NCBI GenBank assembly: GCA_017164015.1
Contig: CP071065.1
Span: 933,409-997,408, forward strand
Direction of reading: 5' to 3'
From: Nostoc sp. UHCC 0702
GTDB lineage: Bacteria > Cyanobacteriota > Cyanobacteriia > Cyanobacteriales > Nostocaceae
Length of the DNA stretch: 64,000 nucleotides
Positions 36,566-45,521 of this stretch are shown here, one piece after another (the stretch's first letter is position 1; each line of letters starts with the position of its first letter). The position numbers and the translations under genes are program-made. The notes under the pieces were generated by a model, which saw only the letters and a list, made by a program, of their open reading frames with translations, was not told the origin of the DNA and searched no databases.

Positions 36566-37696
36566 TTAACTAGCATGAAAATGTTGCTGCGTTTGTGCTA
36601 GGTGCAAAAATTCTTGGGTAGTTAGACTACGTTTTTTCTTTACAGACTCTTGTCGCACTGCTTCCAAAACAAACTGAATTTCTTCATTGTTGAGAATGAT
36701 ATTGTGCTGCTGAAGCAAGTTTGATAATAAATGCCTCCCAGAATGCTTACCTACAACTAAACGCCGCTTTGCGCCTACCTCTTCTGGGGCAAAAGGCTCA
36801 TAGGTGTTAGGGTTTTGCAGTACACCATGAGCATGAATCCCTGACTCATGAGCAAAGGTATTTTCGCCAACAATTGCCTTCCAAGGCATGACATTGTAAC
36901 CTGATGCCGAGGCAACGAGTCGGGATATTTCCAACAAACGAGAAGTTTCAATACCTAAATCAGTGCCATATATGCGTTTAAGAGCCATAACAACTTCTTC
37001 TAAAGCGGCATTTCCGGCTCTTTCTCCTAACCCATTCACAGTTGTATTTACCGATAAAGCCCCAGCTTTGATTCCCGCCAAGGCGTTGGCAGTTGCTAGC
37101 CCAAAATCATTATGGGTGTGCATTTCCACTGGTATGGACAAGGACATCACCAATCGCTTGACCAGAGAGTAAGTGGTGAAAGGTTCAAGCATACCTACTG
37201 TGTCACAAAACCGAAACCGGGATGCACCCCATTCTTGTACAGAACAAGCGACATCCAAAAGAAAATTTTCCTCAGCTCTGGAAGAATCTTCTCCGCCCAC
37301 AGATACAAAAAGTCCTTGATCGAGTGCAAAGCTGATAGTATCTCTGAGTTTTTGTAAAACCACCTGCCACTGTCCCTGAAATTTAGCAGCAATTTGGATT
37401 GCAGAGACCGGAATAGATATATGCACTCGCTTGAGTCCACAAGCCATAGAAGCTTGAATATCTGAGATGACAGCACGGTTCCAACCTAGTAGTTCAGCTT
37501 GCAAACCCAAGTCAGCAATTGCTGCTATGGCTCGTTGTTCTGCCTTACCCATTGCTGGAATACCGACTTCTAACTCATGAACGCCAATGGCATTGAGAAA
37601 TTTAGCGATCGCAATTTTCTCCTCTAAATTAAAGGCAACACCAGCGGCTTGTTCACCATCGCGTAGTGTAGTGTCATTAATGACAACTTGATTCAT
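36566..37696 (-). CDS. nifV: Homocitrate synthase
   Basis: 376 residues, DRE-TIM metallolyase that condenses acetyl-CoA with 2-oxoglutarate to give homocitrate, the organic ligand of nitrogenase FeMo-cofactor. Active-site stretches: [15 protein letters not shown] (metal Asp, catalytic Arg), [27 protein letters not shown] (two metal His), [15 protein letters not shown] and GIHAHGVLQ. The C-terminus is short, as in NifV, without the leucine-binding domain of LeuA. Its ATG has GGAGA upstream. No other nif gene is nearby in this window, so it is an orphan copy here; other copies may exist elsewhere. Confidence 0.92.
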   Translation of the reverse strand: MNQVVINDTTLRDGEQAAGVAFNLEEKIAIAKFLNAIGVHELEVGIPAMGKAEQRAIAAIADLGLQAELLGWNRAVISDIQASMACGLKRVHISIPVSAIQIAAKFQGQWQVVLQKLRDTISFALDQGLFVSVGGEDSSRAEENFLLDVACSVQEWGASRFRFCDTVGMLEPFTTYSLVKRLVMSLSIPVEMHTHNDFGLATANALAGIKAGALSVNTTVNGLGERAGNAALEEVVMALKRIYGTDLGIETSRLLEISRLVASASGYNVMPWKAIVGENTFAHESGIHAHGVLQNPNTYEPFAPEEVGAKRRLVVGKHSGRHLLSNLLQQHNIILNNEEIQFVLEAVRQESVKKKRSLTTQEFLHLAQTQQHFHAS

Positions 37697-38105
37697 TTCG
37701 CAAATGTCTCCTATAATAGTGGGGTATATTGCTAATTCGTAATTCCTACCTAAGAAAGTCAGATTTTATCAAGATTTCTAGGTTTGAATTTCTTGCCTTG
37801 TTGTGGGGGATAAGTATAAACCGTATTTATACGTATCTCCATGAAGATGAAATTAACATTTCTTAAACAAACCGCCCTCCGCTTAGTACAGTTCCTCATG
37901 GGGCAAACCCCAAGACTGGACTGCCTTACCAATAGCCTACGGTGGTAAACCAGCGCTTTAGGCGGGTTTACCAAGAAAGCCAAGAACGCCAAGGAAAAAG
38001 GCATAATCCTTGGATGTAAGTTCATAGAAAGTTGATATTAGATACTATTCATTGTAATTGTTCATTGCTGACTGTTTACGTTTGACAGTCAACAGTCATC
38101 AGTCA
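37697..38105. other. 409-bp gap with stem-loops and CAGTCAT repeats
   Basis: Contains the hairpin TGGTAAACC / GGTTTACCA (37943-37973), a GGGGCAAACCCC hairpin near 37899-37910 and a CAGTCATCAGTCAT repeat before 38106. It includes the nifV promoter region. No gene supported. Confidence 0.45.
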
Positions 38106-38783
38106 TCAGTCAACTGGATGCTGTCCGTAGTAGGGTAAAGCCTCTGACCAGTTAGGACGCTGACCTTGTTGCCATTCCAAAGCAGCCAGTTCTAAGATGC
38201 TTGTCACTGTTGCTGCTAAACCTGATTTTGCTTCAATTAACTCATAATCGGTATGCCAGTTAGCTAAAGTTTCCTGCCATGCTTCTGGTGTCAACACAGT
38301 ATCCGGCAATAAAGCTGTGATTTGAGAAGCATCTGGCTGAGGCTGGTAAATAGCAGCAAAAATTTTACCTCTTTGTGCGGGCATTTCCACAGCAATCACT
38401 TTTGCTTTTTGACTTTTTTTTTCCTCTGACCAAGCTACCGCTGCCAAAGTGGAAATAGCAAATACAGGAATCTCTAATTGTTGCCCTAAAGTACGGGCGA
38501 TGACAACACCAATACGAGTTCCAGTAAAACCACCAGGGCCTTTTGCCACTGCAACAAACGCCAGATCTGCCCAAGTTTGTGGTTGGATAAATTCAGCTAA
38601 ATATTGATGTATATAACTGGATAAATCACGCCCTAAATTCCAGACTTTAGAACGAGTTTCACCAGCCAAATTACTAATTGCTAAACCTAATTCAGGAGTA
38701 GTCGTATGTAATGACAAAGCGTATTTTTGATTGAAGGATGAAGTTTGAGGTCTGAAGTCTAAATTACGATCTGAATATTCCAC
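38106..38783 (-). CDS. tsaB: tRNA threonylcarbamoyladenosine biosynthesis protein TsaB
   Basis: 225 residues. TsaB scaffold of the TsaBDE complex that makes t6A37 in ANN-decoding tRNAs. It shows the ASKHA-fold start YALSLHTTTPELGLAISNL, the FVAVAKGPGGFTGTRIGVVIARTLGQ signature and ISTLAAVAW. The predicted start is GTG 38783, giving a 19-residue extension before the family's usual start. That extension (DFRPQTSSFNQ) is encoded by a GTCTGAAG/GATGAAG-type repeat, and there is no start codon nearer the domain. The gene precedes a ycf34 homologue reading the same way. Confidence 0.88.
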   Translation of the reverse strand: MEYSDRNLDFRPQTSSFNQKYALSLHTTTPELGLAISNLAGETRSKVWNLGRDLSSYIHQYLAEFIQPQTWADLAFVAVAKGPGGFTGTRIGVVIARTLGQQLEIPVFAISTLAAVAWSEEKKSQKAKVIAVEMPAQRGKIFAAIYQPQPDASQITALLPDTVLTPEAWQETLANWHTDYELIEAKSGLAATVTSILELAALEWQQGQRPNWSEALPYYGQHPVD

Positions 38784-38884
38784 GCGATATACCTGAAACT
38801 ATCAAAGTTTTATTTGAATTCTAAAGTATCAGGTATAAACTGTAAAATTTCAGCCATCATCCGTCATCCGTCATCCTTTATTAG

Positions 38885-39133
38885 TTAAGTCGGTACTAAT
38901 TCACCCGGACGTAACTTCGACCACTTACCCATTTCCCGTTTAAAACTCAGACAACCAACAACGTCCCACTCCATCTCAATAACATCCTCTTTGGTGCGGA
39001 TGTTGACATTAATTGAAGGTTCATTCGGATCAAAATTTGGGGTTTCAGTCAAGTGGGGCTGTTGGTGCTGTGTTTCTACGGCATGATAGGTTACACAGCT
39101 GTCTACGTAGTGGCAATTGACGCAAATACACAT
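38885..39133 (-). CDS. ycf34: Ycf34 family protein
   Basis: 82 residues beginning MCICVNCHYVDSCVTYHAVE. Cysteines 2, 4, 7 and 13 form the Ycf34 cluster, and the WDVVGCLSFKREMGKW motif follows. In Synechocystis this family is reported to bind an iron-sulfur cluster and to affect photosynthetic electron transport. Usual full length for the family. It lies just upstream of tsaB (101 bp) on the same strand and divergent from cca. Confidence 0.9.
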   Translation of the reverse strand: MCICVNCHYVDSCVTYHAVETQHQQPHLTETPNFDPNEPSINVNIRTKEDVIEMEWDVVGCLSFKREMGKWSKLRPGELVPT

Positions 39134-39219
39134 AATAGAACCAACTCCAAGAACCTTTATTGTTAATCTAGCTTAAGCCCAAGGTTTATTCATTAACTAT
39201 TAAGTTGATTTTTATTACA

Positions 39220-40545
39220 ATGGATATTGCAGTTCCTTCTACCTTAGCTCCAGAAAATTGGCCTTTTAGCTTGGAATGGTTGCCACAACCAGCTTATATG
39301 GTGGGTGGTGCAGTGCGGGATGCGATTCTCGGTAGAACTCGTGAATACTTAGATTTAGATTTCATCATACCAACTGATGCGGTGAAGGTAGCCAGAGCGA
39401 TCGCTCGTCATTACAAAGCGGGTTTTGTTTTACTTGACCCAAAACGCCGCATTGCGCGGGTGGTGTTTTTGCACGCCACTGCTGACTTTGCCCAACTTGA
39501 AGGCGATAGCTTAGAAACTGATTTGCATAGAAGAGATTTTACAGTCAATGCGATCGCTTACAATCCCCACACCCAAGAAATTATCGATCCTCTCCAAGGC
39601 TATGCAGATTTAGAACAGCGCTTATTGCGAATGATTTCACCAGCGAACCTGGAAGACGATCCTTTGCGGTTAATGCGGGCTTATCGCCAAGCTGCCCAAC
39701 TTGGTTTTACCATTGAGCCAGCTACCCAGGCAACAATTCGTTCTTTAGCATCACACATCACTCAAGTAGCAGCAGAACGAGTGCGGGTAGAAATTGGTTA
39801 TCTGCTAGCAAGTCCTCAAGGTACTCCTTGGATAGCCAATGCTGGAGAAGATAATTTAATTGCGCCTTTGTTCAAAAACGCTACACGCGAAAGCTTCAAT
39901 AAACTAGCAGCAGTGGACACAGCAGCAACCTTGCTTGCAGAAACTTGGCCGCAACTGGGAGAAGAACTGCAACAGTGTGTCCGCGCTACTATCAAAACAA
40001 CACGCTTAGGTATTGCCAAACTTGCTTGTCTTGTGCATCCAAACCCAGAAGTTGCGGAAATAGAACTACAGCAACTCACCTACAGTCGTGTAGAAATTCG
40101 TGCTGTCACCACTGCTTTGAAACTATTCCCGCAGCTAAAATTAGCTGATATGTCCTTGCGAGAACAGTATTTTTTGTTCCAAGAAGCAGGTATTGTATTT
40201 ACGGCTACAATAATTTTAGCCTTAGTAGATGATATCCTGGTAGAGGCGATGTCTGGGGACAAGCCCAAGGGTTTGACACTCGCCTGCGAAGAATTTCGTT
40301 CCCGCAGTGCTGCCTTAACCCTAAGCATCTATGCACCGTTGATCCGCCGCTACCTCAACCCTGATGATCTGGTCGCTCATCCCACTCAACTAGTGAGTGG
40401 TAAAGAATTAATGATAGCACTGAATATTCCGGCATCGCCAGTGGTGGGTGAGCTACTCACAGAGATTGCTATAGCGCAAGCTGAGGGGAAAGTCTCGACG
40501 CCAACAGAAGCAATAGAGTTTGCACGTCAGTTACTCGAAGGTTAA
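39220..40545 (+). CDS. cca: CCA tRNA nucleotidyltransferase
   Basis: Class II tRNA nucleotidyltransferase / poly(A) polymerase family (441 residues from ATG 39220; a TTG at 39205 is the alternative). Head motif GGAVRDAILGR, metal-binding DLDF, LDPKRRIARVVF, DLHRRDFTVNAIAYN, and the DDPLRLMRAYRQAAQLGF/RVRVE neck. The C-terminal half is helical body and tail. It adds or repairs the 3' CCA end of tRNAs, or only part of it if another enzyme shares the job. Confidence 0.9.
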   Translation: MDIAVPSTLAPENWPFSLEWLPQPAYMVGGAVRDAILGRTREYLDLDFIIPTDAVKVARAIARHYKAGFVLLDPKRRIARVVFLHATADFAQLEGDSLETDLHRRDFTVNAIAYNPHTQEIIDPLQGYADLEQRLLRMISPANLEDDPLRLMRAYRQAAQLGFTIEPATQATIRSLASHITQVAAERVRVEIGYLLASPQGTPWIANAGEDNLIAPLFKNATRESFNKLAAVDTAATLLAETWPQLGEELQQCVRATIKTTRLGIAKLACLVHPNPEVAEIELQQLTYSRVEIRAVTTALKLFPQLKLADMSLREQYFLFQEAGIVFTATIILALVDDILVEAMSGDKPKGLTLACEEFRSRSAALTLSIYAPLIRRYLNPDDLVAHPTQLVSGKELMIALNIPASPVVGELLTEIAIAQAEGKVSTPTEAIEFARQLLEG

Positions 40546-40654
40546 GTTTGTATTTATATACGAAATATCTTGATATTTACGAATCAGATGGTGATTGAGG
40601 ACACACACTAGGGAATTATAAGAGCGTCACGTCAAATCTACCAATCCATTTTTT

Positions 40655-41782
40655 ATGATCACTTTTGAGAATGCCAGCGATTTTGAAAAGGTGGTGGCAT
40701 TATTGTTGGAGCAAGAAGGATGGCAAATCACCATGCCTCCTGCAAATACTAAAGGATACGATATTGAAGCAGTTAAAGGCAGTACAGTTAATGCTATTCA
40801 GGTTAAAAACCATAAAGCAGCTGTTAAAGTTCCACAGATAGAAAAGTTTTTTGATTTTATTGATTTGCCTATTGCTAACAAATTTACAGGTGGTATTTTA
40901 GTTTCATCAAGCGGCTATACTAATCAAGCTTTAACCTATTTTGAACAAACAAAAAATAATAAAGTTCGACTTGCAATTATTCGAGATGGTAAGGTGAGAA
41001 TTATAGGTGAGACACCCCCACCTCCCCCTCCTGCCGAACCGAAGTATATTGGTGTATTTACATGTAAAGGTGGAGTGGGAAAAACTACGATTAGCGCTCA
41101 TCTTGCTGGTGCATTTGCCCTTTCAGGTTACGATGTTGCACTGATTGATTTAGACCCGCAGAAAAATCTGACAACTTTGCTTGATGAAGGTTTGAAGCTC
41201 CCTGGTACAAAAAATAGACCAGGAAATACTATCTCAGTTTATAACATTGACGAGTGGGATTTTGATAATTTACCTGATGATGTAAGCATGGTTGTGTGTG
41301 ATTGCTCACCAGTGTTACAGGAAAATCCAACTGAGCTAATAAAAAAATTCTCTTACTGTATTATCCCTACAACTCTTAACCCACTTGGATTAAATAAGAA
41401 TGGTTATGTTATTCTCAATACTTTAAAAGCGATCAGAAGTATAAATAAAGAAGCTTATTTATTTGTTGTAATCAATAACTACTATGGAGATGACAATGGC
41501 AAAAGTAGAGTTTTAAAAAATCAGTACCAAAGGTTCTTTTCAATATTATCTAAGCAAGACCCTCGGTTTCATTTTATTGATCCAGATGAGGTGGCTATTA
41601 GAAATAGTAAACAACTATTTTATTGGGGATATCATATTTATGATGGGAATTTACCTGAATTAGCCTTTCAATCAATAGGAGGTAGATGTTTACCAAAGGC
41701 TGATTTTCTAAAATTCCTTGAGTATCTTGAAGAAAATTCTGATATTGAGAATGCTAAAATTAAACAAAGCGTTGATTTATAA
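40655..41782 (+). CDS. Fusion of Mrr-like restriction nuclease domain and ParA-type ATPase
   Basis: 375 residues. Residues 1-118 form a PD-(D/E)XK domain of the Mrr_cat type: FEKVVALLLEQEGW, Asp36 in GYDIEA, Gln49-Val-Lys51 in IQVKNHK, then GGILVSSSGYTNQAL. A P6 linker (121-126) follows. Residues 130-375 form a ParA/Soj ATPase: deviant Walker A CKGGVGKTT with signature Lys138 and Lys143, Walker A' ALIDLDPQKN, and VVCDCSPVL as switch. No ParB, plasmid partition genes or methylase are adjacent, so it is neither a normal partition protein nor a classical restriction enzyme. An ATP-dependent defence nuclease is an attractive guess. Confidence 0.7.
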   Translation: MITFENASDFEKVVALLLEQEGWQITMPPANTKGYDIEAVKGSTVNAIQVKNHKAAVKVPQIEKFFDFIDLPIANKFTGGILVSSSGYTNQALTYFEQTKNNKVRLAIIRDGKVRIIGETPPPPPPAEPKYIGVFTCKGGVGKTTISAHLAGAFALSGYDVALIDLDPQKNLTTLLDEGLKLPGTKNRPGNTISVYNIDEWDFDNLPDDVSMVVCDCSPVLQENPTELIKKFSYCIIPTTLNPLGLNKNGYVILNTLKAIRSINKEAYLFVVINNYYGDDNGKSRVLKNQYQRFFSILSKQDPRFHFIDPDEVAIRNSKQLFYWGYHIYDGNLPELAFQSIGGRCLPKADFLKFLEYLEENSDIENAKIKQSVDL

Positions 41783-41947
41783 AACACGGTGCATTAGGCG
41801 CTTTGATATGTTTTGCGTTAAAAATCATAATCATCAAGTTTTCTTTTTATAGTACGTCTAGCAACAGTATTTTTATACTATTTGATTGGAAATTTATCCT
41901 TATATGGAATTACTCCCGTTTAAATACGGCTGTTGCTCGTCGAATCA

Positions 41948-42274
41948 CTAGCTTTCTGACTCATCTAAGGCCCACTCAAATCGACGCTTTAAGTCGTTGC
42001 AATGACTAGGGGGTAAAATTCCATCATGCTGAAGTCTGCCAACTATAATCCCTGGCGCAATGCCAATTTCAGCCGCAAACTGCTCAATCCCTACCCTACT
42101 GCGTTGTTGACCTGATGCTAGAAATCGCTTCAATTCCATAGGGGGGATAAGTATGTTCGCTGCGAATTTATTTGCTTGTTCTTCCTTCGCTAAATCCTCA
42201 ACAGCAGCAACACCTTTGCCTTCAAGGAAGACATGTATTACTATAGTGTCGGAACATTTCCATAACTTTGGTGT
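41948..42274 (-). pseudogene. ImmA/IrrE-type metallopeptidase / HigA-like antitoxin, C-terminal relic
   Basis: The open minus-strand frame reads FLEGKGVAAVEDLAKEEQAN, KFAANILIPPMELKRFL, then FAAEIGIAPGIIVGRLQHDG. This is the C-terminal part of ImmA/IrrE-domain proteins fused to XRE regulators (HigA-type). The HExxH zinc motif and the HTH are missing; the frame ends at a TAA at about 42275. The first in-frame ATG (42139) leaves only 63 residues. It is a truncated remnant of a toxin-antitoxin or phage-type regulator. Confidence 0.65.
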
Positions 42275-42430
42275 TTAATTTCATAATTTCAAGCACTAAA
42301 ACGAGCGATCGCGTCTACTTTCACCCCAAAATAGTCAGTGCTGAGTCTCCAGATTTTTAATTTTACTACTCATTTCCTACTCAAAACGGTAGCCTAAAAG
42401 AGGTGGATTAACTCATCTGTCGGCATTCTT

Positions 42431-44653
42431 ATGTTACCGAAACCCAAGAAGAATTGGACACCTCAGCACTGGGCAAGCTGGAAGCCCTTTGGCATTGGCG
42501 AACAGTACCCGAATAACTATTGGGAAGTTTTTCGGGCTATCTGGTTATCCCGCGACCAACTGCCTTATGCGTGGAACATCTTAAATCAAGGTGTATGCGA
42601 TGGTTGCGCGTTGGGAACTACTGGGATGAAAGATTGGACGCTAGATGGCATCCATCTGTGCAATGTCCGCCTGCGGTTATTGCGGATGAATACTATGCCA
42701 GCTTTTGACCCTGTATTGCTAGAAGATGTCTCTGAGTTACAAAAGCAAAAAAGCGCCGAATTACGCGACTTGGGAAGGCTACCTTACCCGATGATGCGTC
42801 AACGAGGAGATAAAGGTTTTCACCGTGTTAGCTGGGATGAAGCCCTAGAGGTAATTGCTAACCGTATCCGCGCTACCACACCAGACCGCCTCAGCTTTTA
42901 TGTCACCAGTCGCGGCACTGTCAACGAAACTTATTACGCTACCCAAAAAGCTGTGCGGGCAATGGGATGCAATAATATTGATAATGCTGCTCGTATTTGC
43001 CATTCTCCCAGTACGGCAGGGCTGAAAAGTTCCCTTGGTGCAGCAGCTACTACTTGTTCTTATAAAGACTGGATTGGTACTGATTTATTAGTCTTCATCG
43101 GCTCTAATGTTGCTAACAATCAGCCTGTCACTGTCAAATATCTTCACTATGCTAAGAAAGCTGGCACAAAGATTGTAGTGATTAATACCTACCGTGAGCC
43201 AGGAATGGAACGGTATTGGGTGCCGTCAATTGTAGAAAGTGCTGTTTTTGGTACCAAGTTTGCCGAAGACTTCTTTTTGGTAAACATGGGCGGAGATATG
43301 GCTTTTTTAAATGGTACTATCAAGCATATGATTACTAACGACTGGGTAGACCAGTCATTTATCGATCGCTACACCACTGGCTTTGCAGAACTCAAGGCAT
43401 TACTAGAAAACCAATCTTGGGAAGAATTAGAACGGCTTTCTGGTGCATCCCGCGATGAAATGTATGCCTTTGCCAAAATGGTCGGCGAAGCCAGCAAAGC
43501 GGTATTTGTCTGGAGTATGGGAATTACTCAACATGAGTGTGGCGAAGATAATGTCCGCAGTATCATCAATCTAGCTCTTACTAAAGGTTTTGTCGGTCGG
43601 GAAGGCTGCGGTTTAATGCCAATTCGCGGTCACTCTGGGGTACAAGGTGGTGCAGAGATGGGATGTTATGCCACCGTCTTTCCTGGTGGTAAGCCCATTA
43701 ACTCAGAAAATGCTGCCCAGTTAAGTAAACTTTGGGGTTTTGAAGTACCTGCAACTAAGGGTTTAATTGCCCCAGAAATGATTGATGCAGCATATCAAGG
43801 CAAGTTAGATGTATTATTCTCTGTGGGTGGTAATTTCCTAGAAGTTCTGCCAGAACCAGATTATGTAGAAGATGCTTTAAAGAATATACCGTTACGGGTA
43901 CATATAGATATTGTCCTTTCCAGTCAAATGTTGGTGGAACCTGCCGAAACGGTGGTGCTATTACCTGCGACTACTCGGTATGAAATACCAGGGGGAGTTA
44001 CAGAAACGAATACCGAACGCCGAGTAATTTTCAGTCCAGAAATTCCAGGGCCGCGCATTGGTGAAGCGCTTCCAGAGTGGGAAGTGTTTCTGGAATTGGC
44101 GAGGCGAGTCCGACCAGATTTAGCAGATAACTTGACTTTTGCTGATACAGCCGCCATGCGCCAAGAAATTGCCCAAGTCGTCCCGCAATACGCTGGTATT
44201 CAACACTTACAGCAAGCAGGAGATCAGTTTCAATACGGCGGTTCACATTTATGCTTTGGCTGGAACTTCCCCACACCTGACGGGAAAGCACATTTTACCC
44301 CGCTTTCACCACCGCCAGCAGAATTACCTGAGAATTGTTTTTTAGTAGCAACGCGCCGAGGCAAGCAGTTTAATAGTATGGTGCAGGAACGCAAAGATGC
44401 AATTACTGGGGCAGTGCGCGAGGCGGTGTTCATTAATGCCTCTGATGCCGCAAATTTGGGGTTAAAAGATGGAGATGCGGTAATTCTGAAAAATGAATTG
44501 GGCGAATTCACAGGACTTGTATATATTGCACCAATTCTGTCAGGAAATTTGCAGATACATTGGCCCGAAGGCAATGTACTATTAGATAAGACGAAGCGAT
44601 CGCTTGAAGGTGTCCCCGACTATAACGCAGTTGTACGCCTCGAAAAACAGTAA
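42431..44653 (+). CDS. FdhF/YdeP-family molybdopterin oxidoreductase
   Basis: 740 residues of the DMSO reductase superfamily, nearest to the YdeP/formate-dehydrogenase-like group: GVCDGCALGTTGMKDW near the start, RVSWDEALEVIANRI, ICHSPSTAGL, FIGSNVANNQPV, MGITQHECGEDNVRSIINLAL, and a C-terminal molybdopterin dinucleotide-binding domain (FLVATRRGKQFNSM). It has too few N-terminal cysteines in family spacing for me to claim a 4Fe-4S cluster. The reaction is unknown. No signal peptide, so cytosolic. An ADP-ribosylglycohydrolase gene follows after 22 bp and is probably co-transcribed. Confidence 0.8.
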   Translation: MLPKPKKNWTPQHWASWKPFGIGEQYPNNYWEVFRAIWLSRDQLPYAWNILNQGVCDGCALGTTGMKDWTLDGIHLCNVRLRLLRMNTMPAFDPVLLEDVSELQKQKSAELRDLGRLPYPMMRQRGDKGFHRVSWDEALEVIANRIRATTPDRLSFYVTSRGTVNETYYATQKAVRAMGCNNIDNAARICHSPSTAGLKSSLGAAATTCSYKDWIGTDLLVFIGSNVANNQPVTVKYLHYAKKAGTKIVVINTYREPGMERYWVPSIVESAVFGTKFAEDFFLVNMGGDMAFLNGTIKHMITNDWVDQSFIDRYTTGFAELKALLENQSWEELERLSGASRDEMYAFAKMVGEASKAVFVWSMGITQHECGEDNVRSIINLALTKGFVGREGCGLMPIRGHSGVQGGAEMGCYATVFPGGKPINSENAAQLSKLWGFEVPATKGLIAPEMIDAAYQGKLDVLFSVGGNFLEVLPEPDYVEDALKNIPLRVHIDIVLSSQMLVEPAETVVLLPATTRYEIPGGVTETNTERRVIFSPEIPGPRIGEALPEWEVFLELARRVRPDLADNLTFADTAAMRQEIAQVVPQYAGIQHLQQAGDQFQYGGSHLCFGWNFPTPDGKAHFTPLSPPPAELPENCFLVATRRGKQFNSMVQERKDAITGAVREAVFINASDAANLGLKDGDAVILKNELGEFTGLVYIAPILSGNLQIHWPEGNVLLDKTKRSLEGVPDYNAVVRLEKQ

Positions 44654-44675
44654 ATATTACAGTTAAAATATAAGT

Positions 44676-45464
44676 ATGCTGGGAGCGATCGCAGGTGACA
44701 TAATTGGTTCGGTATATGAGGGAAAAAACTTCAAAACAAAGGATTTCCCTCTATTCAACAGAGAATGTCGCTTCACTGATGATACAGTGCTGACGGTCGC
44801 AGTTGCAGATGTGATTTTGCACGCTGGCGAATTTCTGCACAGTAGTAATTACACTGAGCAATTAAAGTGGTACTATCGGCGCTATGCTTATGCTGGTTAC
44901 GGGCGTAACTTTAGAGAATGGGCAAAATCTAACAGTAACGAACCATACAACAGTTATGGTAATGGTGCAGCTATGCGAGTCAGTCCCATTGGGTTTGCCT
45001 TCAATGATTTAGATACTGTGTTACGGGAAGCCCAGCGTAGTGCAGAAGTTACCCATAGCCATCCTGAAGGCATCAAGGGCGCTCAAGCAATAGCAGCAGC
45101 CATCTTTTTAGCACGTTTCGGTGAGCATAAAGTCGGCATCAAGTCCTATATTCAGACTACCTTTGGCTATGACTTGAGGCAAACCCTCAATCAAATCCGA
45201 CCTAGTTACCAATATGATTCTAGTTGTCAAGGTTCTATCCCCCAGGCAATTATTGCCTTTCTAGAATCTACTAATTTTGAAGATGCTATTCGCAATGCAG
45301 TGTCAATTGGTGGTGATACTGACACTATTGCTTGTATGACAGGTGCTATTGCTCAAGCTTTTTATGGTGGTGTACCAGAAGCGATCGCTCAACAAACATT
45401 GTCTCATTTAAATGAACATCTATCCACTGTTACGGAAAAATTTATATTTCAGTTTTGTACATAA
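44676..45464 (+). CDS. ADP-ribosylglycohydrolase family protein
   Basis: 262 residues of the DraG/ARH family: GAIAGDIIGSVYEG, metal site RFTDDTVLTVAVAD, GNGAAMRVSPIG, the late GGDTDTIACMTGAIAQAFYG. The two aspartate clusters coordinate the binuclear metal centre that hydrolyses ADP-ribose from protein, nucleic acid or free conjugates. In nitrogen fixers DraG acts on dinitrogenase reductase, but this is a common family with many targets and the neighbour is a molybdoenzyme, so the substrate is open. Confidence 0.88.
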   Translation: MLGAIAGDIIGSVYEGKNFKTKDFPLFNRECRFTDDTVLTVAVADVILHAGEFLHSSNYTEQLKWYYRRYAYAGYGRNFREWAKSNSNEPYNSYGNGAAMRVSPIGFAFNDLDTVLREAQRSAEVTHSHPEGIKGAQAIAAAIFLARFGEHKVGIKSYIQTTFGYDLRQTLNQIRPSYQYDSSCQGSIPQAIIAFLESTNFEDAIRNAVSIGGDTDTIACMTGAIAQAFYGGVPEAIAQQTLSHLNEHLSTVTEKFIFQFCT

Positions 45465-45521
45465 ACTGCGCTCTGATTCTAACTGCTACGCTAAACTTAT
45501 ATAAAATTCAAACTTACAGCC

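Noticed and set aside
37759..38025. 88-codon minus-strand frame upstream of nifV
   Set aside because: It crosses palindromic spacer sequence and shows no protein-like pattern.
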